Part shown: in pieces, positions 1-3,825 of the stretch
Numbering within the stretch: the stretch's first letter is position 1
Layout: the number at the start of each line of letters is the position of its first letter
Assembly (NCBI GenBank): GCA_002763025.1
Contig: PCYG01000045.1
Location: 1-5,167 of the forward strand
Length of the DNA: 5,167 nt
DNA from: Candidatus Woesearchaeota archaeon CG10_big_fil_rev_8_21_14_0_10_32_24
GTDB taxonomy: Archaea > Nanobdellota > Nanobdellia > Woesearchaeales > GW2011-AR9
Reading direction: 5' to 3'
Notes under the pieces: model-generated
Database searches by the model: none
Told to the model about the DNA's origin: nothing
The model's input: only the letters and a program-made list of their open reading frames with translations
Translations under genes and position numbers: made by a program

Positions 1-340
1 GGTCTATGATACTATAAATATTAAAGAAATGTTTGGTCTTTTTCTTTGCAACCCACATCCTGGCAGAATATTCTAACACAAAAATACTTACTAACACCAA
101 TTCGGAAATATGAAGGAATTTTTGTGTTGCTTCTGAAATATTATGGGTTTCGATAACAAATAAAACAATAGCAAGAAAGTTCAATAAAAATAAAGTACCT
201 TCTATTCTTCTTCCATGAATAGAACCATAATTATCTAAATGTAAATGAAAATAACTTTGAACCTTAGCCAAAAATGCAATTTCTATTTTATCTTCTTCCG
301 AGAATTTAGCTTTCCGATTTGGTATTTTATGTTTTACCAT
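1..340 (-). CDS. Voltage-gated ion channel-like protein, N-terminal part (cut by window edge)
   Basis: The 113 visible residues start with a basic, soluble stretch (about 1-47). Two membrane segments follow: S1 (about 50-65, FLLNFLAIVLFVIE) and S2 (about 80-95, LVLVSIFVLEYSARMW). The start of an S3-like segment (IYSIID) lies at the window edge. The S2 signature of an aromatic residue, Glu and then Arg (FVLEYSAR), together with an Asp in S3, is typical of voltage-sensor domains of the ion-transport family. The expected S4, pore helix and selectivity filter would lie outside the window, so ion selectivity cannot be told. The ATG overlaps the stop of the upstream gene by one base (TAATG), and GAGG lies 5 bases before it. 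It is therefore the last visible gene of a minus-strand operon and probably translated by coupling. The voltage-sensor call is fairly sure; a complete channel is inference. Confidence 0.8.
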   Translation of the reverse strand, partial: MVKHKIPNRKAKFSEEDKIEIAFLAKVQSYFHLHLDNYGSIHGRRIEGTLFLLNFLAIVLFVIETHNISEATQKFLHISELVLVSIFVLEYSARMWVAKKKTKHFFNIYSIID

Positions 341-975
341 TATTTCCTCTTTTTAAGATTTGGTTTTGTTCCTTTTTTAAGATGTGTTTTCCATTCACGT
401 TTTGCCAAATGGTGTTTTGAATCAAATTGAGAAAATAATCGTGATTTTGTTATTACTCTAATTGAACGTACTCCTAACCGTATAAACTTTGTAAATTTTT
501 CTGTTCGTGTAGCTACTTGAATACCTTTTCGTGCTTCTAAACTTTCATGTAAAATTGCTTGAACTACAGTTAATTTAGACCCAGTAGCTACAACCTTAAA
601 TAATTTTGTTAAAAGAGTAAAAGCCAAAGCTATTGGGAAAACTGCAATAATATCTAACCAATAATTCTTAAAGAAGAATTTTACAGATTTTGCCTTAATT
701 GCAAGGAATGTTAAGTCAACAACAAATACAGCAATTACAAAATAATCTAAAAGAAGTAATAATAAATGGTATTGCTCTGCAAAATGTTCAAAATAAGGAA
801 TTAATTCCATGATAATAACAAATAATAATATCAAAATTGCGGGTGTAATTAATCTGGTATTATAATGCTCAACTTTTTCCCAAAAGCCATAAAGTTCATG
901 AACTTTGGGAATTGATTTAATTTTAGAATTTTTTTTAGAGGTAGGACTTTTATTCATAGCTTTTCGTTTGGCCAT
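340..975 (-). CDS. Small voltage-sensor-like membrane protein without a visible pore
   Basis: This 211-residue protein has a basic N-terminus (about 1-40) and three hydrophobic segments: about 43-60 (S1-like), 71-93 (S2-like, with D77 and D87) and 105-121 (S3-like, with the family-typical YWLDIIAVFP). After a polar or amphipathic stretch comes a segment with regularly spaced basic residues (K160, K163, R166, R170, R173, K177), which resembles an S4 voltage sensor. The tail is very basic. I see no pore loop or TVGYG-like filter, so it may be a voltage-sensor-only protein or a partner subunit of the next gene. I chose the ATG at 975 because it lies one base after the nnrD stop. A TTG at 1005 would add 10 residues but has no ribosome-binding site. 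No Shine-Dalgarno site precedes 975 either, so translational coupling is likely. Membrane topology is well supported; function is not. Confidence 0.75.
   Translation of the reverse strand: MAKRKAMNKSPTSKKNSKIKSIPKVHELYGFWEKVEHYNTRLITPAILILLFVIIMELIPYFEHFAEQYHLLLLLLDYFVIAVFVVDLTFLAIKAKSVKFFFKNYWLDIIAVFPIALAFTLLTKLFKVVATGSKLTVVQAILHESLEARKGIQVATRTEKFTKFIRLGVRSIRVITKSRLFSQFDSKHHLAKREWKTHLKKGTKPNLKKRK
346..349 (-). promoter_or_regulatory. Shine-Dalgarno site for the ion channel gene
   Basis: On the minus strand GAGG sits 5 bases before the ATG at 340-338, inside the end of the upstream gene. It supports this start. It also contrasts with the first genes of transcripts in this window, which show no such site and look leaderless. 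Confidence 0.6.
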
Positions 976-976
976 T

Positions 977-1852
977 TTATTTTCTATTTTTTTGACTTTT
1001 CGCAAGCTCGTTAATATTTTCTAAATCTGCAATGATATCAGAAGCAATAAAGGAATATCCTTTCTTTTTCTTGAGAAGCATGTCACCAACTAAACCATTA
1101 AGATATGCTGCTGCAACTGCACTTTTGAATAAGTCTTGTGATTTAGCTAAAAATCCAACTGCCAGACCTGCAAGAACGTCTCCTGTTCCTCCTTTGGTCA
1201 TACCTTGGTTTCCTGTCCTATTGTATGAAATTTTATTTCGTGAGATAATAATATCGGTTGGACCTTTTAAAAGAAGAACATTATTATTTTGTAAAAAATA
1301 TCTTAAGTTCCCTTGTAGAATTTCTGCTTTTTCTTTAGGAGCCGATTCTCGTAATTTAGGAATTAAAAAATCTTTTCCACTATTTGCAAGCATCATTTCT
1401 AATTCTGTTTCATGAGGAGTAATGATTGAATTTTGAAAATCTTTAAAGCCCATTGATTTCAAAGCATCTGCATCTACCACTTTTGGCCATTGACATTTTT
1501 TAATAAAATATTGTGCGAATTTATCTCCTTTCCTCGTCATCCCATTTCCAAGAAGCACAGCGTCAAAATGTTCCACTAACCTTACCATATCTTTTGCTTG
1601 TTTAACAGTATAAATATTTCCTTTAATTTTTTTTGTGATTAAATCTGGTGCATACCTGTTTACTGTCCAAGCTACTTTTTCTTGTGCTGCAATGGTTACA
1701 ATATCGCATCCTGCTCTTAAAGCTCCTAAACCTGCTAAAGTCAATGCACCAACAAAATCCTCAGAACCACCTATAATTAAAGCCCTTCCATTTTCACCCT
1801 TATGTGAGTTCTTCTTACGGTCCATTAACTTTTTTACGTAGTTTAAATTCAT
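977..1852 (-). CDS. nnrD: ADP-dependent (S)-NAD(P)H-hydrate dehydratase
   Basis: The product repairs damaged nicotinamide cofactor, converting the S-hydrate of NADH or NADPH back to the normal form using ADP (YjeF C-terminal domain, ribokinase-like fold). Family motifs appear in order: HKGENGRALIIGGS (17-30), the GNGM loop (102-105), VDADAL (126-131), TPHETE (145-150), LLKGPTD (194-200) and TGNQGMTKGGTGDVLAG (213-229). D225 is the expected catalytic Asp. At 291 residues it matches a stand-alone dehydratase. The N-terminal epimerase domain (NnrE) found in many archaeal and bacterial fusions is absent, so an epimerase would have to be encoded elsewhere. It is the first gene of a minus-strand cluster; its stop is one base before the next ATG. 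The ATG at 1852 lies 25 bases from a TATA-like box and lacks a Shine-Dalgarno site, consistent with a leaderless message. Confidence 0.93.
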   Translation of the reverse strand: MNLNYVKKLMDRKKNSHKGENGRALIIGGSEDFVGALTLAGLGALRAGCDIVTIAAQEKVAWTVNRYAPDLITKKIKGNIYTVKQAKDMVRLVEHFDAVLLGNGMTRKGDKFAQYFIKKCQWPKVVDADALKSMGFKDFQNSIITPHETELEMMLANSGKDFLIPKLRESAPKEKAEILQGNLRYFLQNNNVLLLKGPTDIIISRNKISYNRTGNQGMTKGGTGDVLAGLAVGFLAKSQDLFKSAVAAAYLNGLVGDMLLKKKKGYSFIASDIIADLENINELAKSQKNRK

Positions 1853-1872
1853 TGTGTGGAATAAAGTTGTTT

Positions 1873-1881
1873 ATTTATAAA
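1873..1881 (-). promoter_or_regulatory. TATA-like box of the nnrD operon
   Basis: Minus-strand TTTATAAAT is centred about 25 bases before the nnrD ATG. At the usual archaeal TATA-to-start distance, transcription would begin at or next to the ATG, which explains the missing ribosome-binding site. The location rests on sequence and geometry only. Confidence 0.55.
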
Positions 1882-2002
1882 CTGAAATAACATTTTAAAG
1901 GTTTAAATAGTTTTATTGTAATTCTCAAGTAAGAAATACCATTTTTTAGCCCGTTTATTTAAATGAAATTTTGAAAAATATGTATTTAAGCTTACAAAAA
2001 TC

Positions 2003-2010
2003 TTTTAAAG
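2003..2010 (+). promoter_or_regulatory. TATA-like box of the tRNA gene
   Basis: TTTTAAAG is centred about 28 bases before the mature tRNA 5' end at 2035. This would place the transcription start a few bases upstream of the tRNA, as is common for archaeal tRNA genes. Other AT-rich candidates lie further upstream, around 1954-1965, but at a worse distance. Confidence 0.5.
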
Positions 2011-2065
2011 GGCGGTTGTTATTAAGAATTTTACGGGCCTGTAGCTCAGTCTGGTTAGAGCGCTG

Positions 2066-2083
2066 TTTCATCATGAAGCGTAA
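2066..2083 (+). other. tRNA intron 1 (18 nt, position 29/30) with BHB motif
   Basis: The BHB is complete. The outer helix is AGA (2057-2059)/TCT (2085-2087). The 4-bp central helix is GCGC (2060-2063)/GCGT (2078-2081), with one G-U pair. The 3-nt bulges are TG^T (2064-2066) and AA^G (2082-2084). The inner helix is TTC (2067-2069)/GAA (2075-2077) with a 5-nt loop. Cleavage after the second base of each bulge gives the exact junction needed for a 5-bp anticodon stem, and the junction has no sequence ambiguity. Position 29/30 is non-canonical. Confidence 0.85.
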
Positions 2084-2091
2084 GTCTTATA

Positions 2092-2135
2092 TGACTGCTC
2101 TTGATTCAAGTATTTACATCAAGGGTAGCTAAGCC
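2092..2135 (+). other. tRNA intron 2 (44 nt, canonical position 37/38) with BHB motif
   Basis: The central helix is CTTA (2086-2089)/TAAG (2130-2133), flanked by bulges TA^T (2090-2092) and CC^A (2134-2136). The outer helix is the anticodon stem itself, and it is complete only after intron 1 is removed. The inner helix starts with G2093-C2129, skips A2094, and continues as an 11-bp stem (2095-2105 with 2118-2128) closed by a 12-nt loop. The central helix pairs with part of the anticodon loop, as in canonical archaeal introns. Confidence 0.87.
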
Positions 2136-2172
2136 AGCCAGAGGTCGGGGGTTCAAATCTCCTCAGGCCCAC

Positions 2173-2184
2173 TTTATTTTTTTT
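2173..2184 (+). terminator. Oligo-T terminator of the tRNA gene
   Basis: TTTA followed by eight T residues begins two bases after the discriminator base. This is the usual archaeal termination signal and sits exactly where the tRNA transcript should end. Confidence 0.7.
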
Positions 2185-2196
2185 CTGAATTTTGAA

Positions 2197-2241
2197 ATAT
2201 ACTGAACGAAAAGTATTTTTGTGAACTTTTCGTTGGTATAT
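2197..2241. repeat. Long imperfect inverted repeat (hairpin)
   Basis: AACGAAAAGT (2205-2214) and ACTTTTCGTT (2225-2234) form a perfect 10-bp stem with a 10-nt loop. After a small internal loop it is extended by ATATAC (2197-2202)/GTATAT (2236-2241). It lies between the tRNA terminator and the 3' end of the endonuclease remnant, so it could be a terminator, a regulatory hairpin or the edge of a mobile element. The sequence alone does not decide. Confidence 0.6.
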
Positions 2242-2244
2242 ACA

Positions 2245-2283
2245 AACGCTAAATGAATTAAGTTCCAAATTTCATTTAGCGTT
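2245..2283. repeat. 13-bp perfect inverted repeat over the endonuclease stop codon
   Basis: AACGCTAAATGAA (2245-2257) is the exact reverse complement of 2271-2283, with a 13-nt loop. The endonuclease stop codon (minus strand, 2274-2272) lies inside the right arm, so the stem would form at the end of that message. It may be a terminator shared with the convergent tRNA or a structured element boundary. It follows another long hairpin by only three bases. Confidence 0.65.
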
Positions 2284-2890
2284 GAGTATATTATTATAAC
2301 CAATCATTTCAAGCCATTTTTTAACTCTTTTAAACCCATGAATTGAAATGGTATGAGACATGTAAGTCTTCCCATTTCTTTTATCAAGTCTTTTTATATC
2401 AAGAAGAATAGAATTCTCAATACCTAATCTAATAAAGAGTTTTTGAATATCTATAATTAAAGTTCTACTTGCAAAATCACCCTGTAAACTTGGATAAGGG
2501 CCATTATTTCGTTGACGAATTACTAAACTAAAATCTGTATCAATTAAACCTCTTAAAAAACCAGCAATTACGTCCTTATGGTTTGAACCCATAATAATAT
2601 CAGGGACACCAATATTTTTCTTTGTACCTATAGGAAATCCAATCATTTTTGTATAAAAATTTGCGAGAGCAAAAGAGTAAAGTCTAAGTCTTAATTCATT
2701 ACCATTATTCCTTAATGCTCCTTCTTGAATATTATATAACTTCCTCTTAAGATTCATTGTGTGATTCAATATGACCCCTTTCATTAATATGACCAGAGTA
2801 AAGAAATTCAAAAGTTTTGCAGCTTCCTGCTCTATATAGAGATCCATCACCTAAATGAATCCCAATATCTTCAGCTAACTCCGGTGTTAA

Positions 2891-2909
2891 TGTGTTTGGG
2901 ATTTTAATT
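2891..2909 (+). repeat. 19-bp direct repeat, copy 1
   Basis: TGTGTTTGGGATTTTAATT matches 3005-3023 at 17 of 19 positions, at an offset of 114 bases. In the minus-strand endonuclease frame this copy encodes the IKIPN stretch leading into the first LAGLIDADG motif, so it is probably the original coding copy. Confidence 0.8.
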
Positions 2910-3004
2910 GTTTGCGAATGGGTTCATACCCCGCTGCTTGCAGCGACTAATTGAGAGCAAACACCAAAAACACAATATTAACTTAAACATACCCCTCAGC
3001 TTGC
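2910..3004. mobile_element. Small palindrome-rich insertion inside the endonuclease gene
   Basis: This 95-bp stretch plus one repeat copy makes a 114-bp (38-codon) interruption of the endonuclease reading frame. It adds stops in the resumed frame (TGA 2998-2996, further TAA and TGA) and encodes nothing recognisable. It contains two related motifs, CATACCCC-N3-GCTTGC, at 2925-2941 and 2988-3004, exactly 63 bases apart. Each is a CTTG-loop hairpin. A 7-bp stem (TGTTTGC 2909-2915/GCAAACA 2957-2963) encloses the first. This looks like a short non-autonomous or REP-like element, but a diverged local duplication is possible. No transposase is present. Confidence 0.5.
2932..2945. repeat. CTTG-loop palindrome A
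   Basis: CGCTG-CTTG-CAGCG is a perfect 5-bp stem with a four-base loop (CAAG on the other strand). It is the GC-rich core of the insertion in the endonuclease gene and is preceded by CATACCCC. Confidence 0.6.
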
Positions 3005-3009
3005 TGTGG
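2994..3009. repeat. CTTG-loop palindrome B
   Basis: CC-T-CAG-CTTG-CTG-T-GG is an imperfect stem with the same loop and the same CATACCCC leader as palindrome A. It adjoins and partly overlaps the right-hand 19-bp direct repeat. Confidence 0.5.
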
Positions 3010-3023
3010 TTGGGTTTTTAATT
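3005..3023 (+). repeat. 19-bp direct repeat, copy 2
   Basis: TGTGGTTGGGTTTTTAATT is the partner of 2891-2909, with two mismatches. On the minus strand it encodes the GIKNPT end of the N-terminal endonuclease fragment, just before the interruption. Confidence 0.8.
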
Positions 3024-3145
3024 CCTTTTTCTAAATCTTTTCTACTAAAAAGAACTTCCGACAAATCTAATTTTTCATTTTCACTAGAACTTAATAGAAA
3101 AATTAGTTTATAAGTTCTACGCACATCTGCCTAGTTGTCGAGTGG

Positions 3146-3154
3146 TTTATAAAA
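3146..3154 (-). promoter_or_regulatory. TATA-like box of the endonuclease gene
   Basis: Minus-strand TTTTATAAA is centred 26 bases before the GTG at 3124, fitting a leaderless start at that codon. This supports the choice of GTG as the original first codon. Confidence 0.5.
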
Positions 3155-3193
3155 CAACCTTTAAGAGTTGAGAATTATCAAGAATTAAAGCAT

Positions 3194-3228
3194 CTCCCAC
3201 CATTCAAGAAAAATGAAAATCTCGGGAG
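3194..3228. repeat. Nested inverted repeat upstream of the kinase-like gene
   Basis: CTCCC (3194-3198) pairs with GGGAG (3224-3228). CATT (3201-3204) pairs with AATG (3212-3215) inside. On the plus strand GGGGTAT and a run of seven T residues follow, so it could act as a terminator or a regulatory hairpin in the gap between the divergent genes. The GGGGTATA here is the inverse of the TACCCC core seen in the endonuclease insertion. Confidence 0.45.
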
Positions 3229-3248
3229 GGGTATATTTTTTTACAAAA

Positions 3249-3257
3249 CTTTTAATA
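3249..3257 (+). promoter_or_regulatory. TATA-like box of the kinase-like gene
   Basis: CTTTTAATA is centred 27 bases before the ATG at 3280, and no Shine-Dalgarno site lies between. This suggests a leaderless transcript beginning near that ATG. Confidence 0.5.
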
Positions 3258-3279
3258 GCAACACTGCTTTTTATATGAC

Positions 3280-3825
3280 ATGTATGAAGTCGGGAAATGG
3301 GTTGGACATGGATATTATGCTGATTTCTTTCGGATTAGAAATGATCCTACTCTTGGAGTCAAAATAGATATCAGAGGAAAAAAAGCCTTGAAAGAAGAAT
3401 ATGGAAAATCATTGATTTTAGAAGAACTTGGCGTTCCTGTTCCGCATTGTCGTGGTGTAAAATCGGTCTTGTTCCCTTCTTACTTTAATCAAACAATAGA
3501 AAAACAAAATCCTCCAGAACTTTCATTAAGACAAAAAAATAAATTAAAGGATCTTGCTGGAGAAATTTATTCTGGCCTCATTATGGAAATTATAGAACAA
3601 GATATCAAACTTGTAAGTGGTAAGCGTATAACATATTATTTTGAGAAAGAAGTGAAAAGGGTTAAAGCGTTAGGAATTATTCCAGGTAGGGATGCTGATA
3701 TGAATGTTCTTTGGAGTCAAAAAAATGCAAAAATTTATTTTATTGATTTTGAAAGATGGATTATTCCTAAAGAATTATATCCTGGACCTTTCAAAAAATT
3801 AAGAAGATGGTTATTTGGAAAGTAA
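3280..3825 (+). CDS. Small protein-kinase-like protein
   Basis: This 181-residue protein reads as a compact protein-kinase fold. It has a glycine-containing loop (GKWVGHGYYADFFRI, 5-19) and a likely ATP-binding lysine in GVKI (K28). Acidic residues that could serve as helix-C Glu lie at E39/E40 or E48. A hydrophobic hinge follows (LIMEII, 100-105). A catalytic-loop-like GRDADMNVL (136-144) has D138 and N142, and IDFE (155-158) stands in place of DFG. The N- and C-lobe order is right, but the loop has Gly where most kinases have His and one residue fewer than usual between Asp and Asn. It resembles atypical or RIO/lipopolysaccharide-kinase-like families more than ordinary Ser/Thr kinases. The substrate is unknown. 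The ATG at 3280 was chosen because it fits the TATA distance; an ATG at 3275 is out of frame. The 3' end overlaps the convergent DAHP-synthase gene by 15 bases. Confidence 0.72.
   Translation: MYEVGKWVGHGYYADFFRIRNDPTLGVKIDIRGKKALKEEYGKSLILEELGVPVPHCRGVKSVLFPSYFNQTIEKQNPPELSLRQKNKLKDLAGEIYSGLIMEIIEQDIKLVSGKRITYYFEKEVKRVKALGIIPGRDADMNVLWSQKNAKIYFIDFERWIIPKELYPGPFKKLRRWLFGK

Larger units (their letters stand above)
2035..2171 (+). tRNA. tRNA-Ile (anticodon UAU) with two introns
   Basis: The exons are 2035-2065, 2084-2091 and 2136-2171, giving a 75-nt mature tRNA. The acceptor stem GGGCCTG (2035-2041) pairs fully with CAGGCCC (2164-2170), and the discriminator is A2171. The D arm is GCTC (2044-2047)/GAGC (2058-2061) with GG in the loop. 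After splicing, the anticodon stem CTG+GT pairs with GCCAG (2137-2141). The loop is C-U-UAU-A-A, with the anticodon at 2088-2090. The variable loop is AGGTC, and the T arm GGGGG/CTCCT closes a TTCAAAT loop. No CCA is encoded. Without removing both introns no acceptable anticodon arm forms. UAU would read the AUA Ile codon, which genes in this window use (for example, several in the kinase-like gene). Most archaea instead use a CAU anticodon modified to agmatidine; from memory, a UAU tRNA-Ile is known in Nanoarchaeum and Korarchaeum. Oligo-T follows directly. Confidence 0.9.
2272..3124 (-). pseudogene. LAGLIDADG homing endonuclease, disrupted
   Basis: The minus strand carries pieces of a two-motif LAGLIDADG endonuclease. 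From a GTG at 3124 the first frame reads RRTYKLIFLLSSSENEKLDL and then RKDLEKGIKNP, ending at TGA (2998-2996). The same frame resumes as IKIPNTLTPELAEDIG, with the first motif IGIHLGDG within 2843-2881. It stops at TAA (2749-2747). A +1 shift near 2750-2765 leads into the frame reading LKRKLYNIQEG to the TGA at 2274-2272. That frame includes the second motif FLRGLIDTDF (2530-2559), whose last Gly is replaced by Phe, and the typical SRTLIIDIQKLFIRLGIE helix. Joined, the pieces give one continuous product of roughly 240 residues, close to a normal monomeric enzyme. The insertion with stops, the frameshift and the changed motif mark it as broken. The GTG start lacks a Shine-Dalgarno site but lies 26 bases from a TATA-like box. 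Such enzymes cut intron- or intein-less alleles; no host intron is visible here. Confidence 0.85.

Noticed and set aside
976..1005. TTG at 1005 as start of the 211-residue membrane protein
   Set aside because: It lies inside nnrD without a ribosome-binding site, while ATG 975 sits one base after the nnrD stop.
1032..1841. Open frames on the plus strand opposite nnrD (also 245-430 and 4586-4897)
   Set aside because: They lie antisense to well-supported genes, show no domain signature, and have low-complexity composition typical of frame shadows.
2062..2079. A CAU (Met or Ile2) anticodon read from the CATCAT at 2069-2074
   Set aside because: Placing CAU at position 34-36 gives no T33/purine-37 loop and no 5-bp stem with any downstream sequence. 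The two-intron UAU reading satisfies every pair and both BHB motifs.
2755..2850. Intact endonuclease starting with GTG or ATG at 2850-2845
   Set aside because: These codons fall inside the first LAGLIDADG motif in another frame. The residues encoded before about 2755 in that frame are out-of-frame translation of the motif region.
2917..2936. T-arm-like GGGTTCATACCCC suggesting a second tRNA fragment
   Set aside because: No acceptor stem or D arm accompanies it, and the sequence belongs to the repeated CATACCCC motif.
2891..3023. The 114-bp interruption as a BHB mRNA intron
   Set aside because: AATT on each side can pair, but no outer helix or inner helix supports a BHB, and a downstream frameshift breaks the gene anyway.
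2996..3124. Separate 42-residue gene from the GTG at 3124
   Set aside because: Its frame and sequence continue into the LAGLIDADG motif after the insertion, so it is the N-terminal piece of the broken endonuclease.
2135..3150. tRNA-integrated element with an attachment-site repeat
   Set aside because: I found no second copy of the tRNA 3' end downstream in this window, and no integrase.
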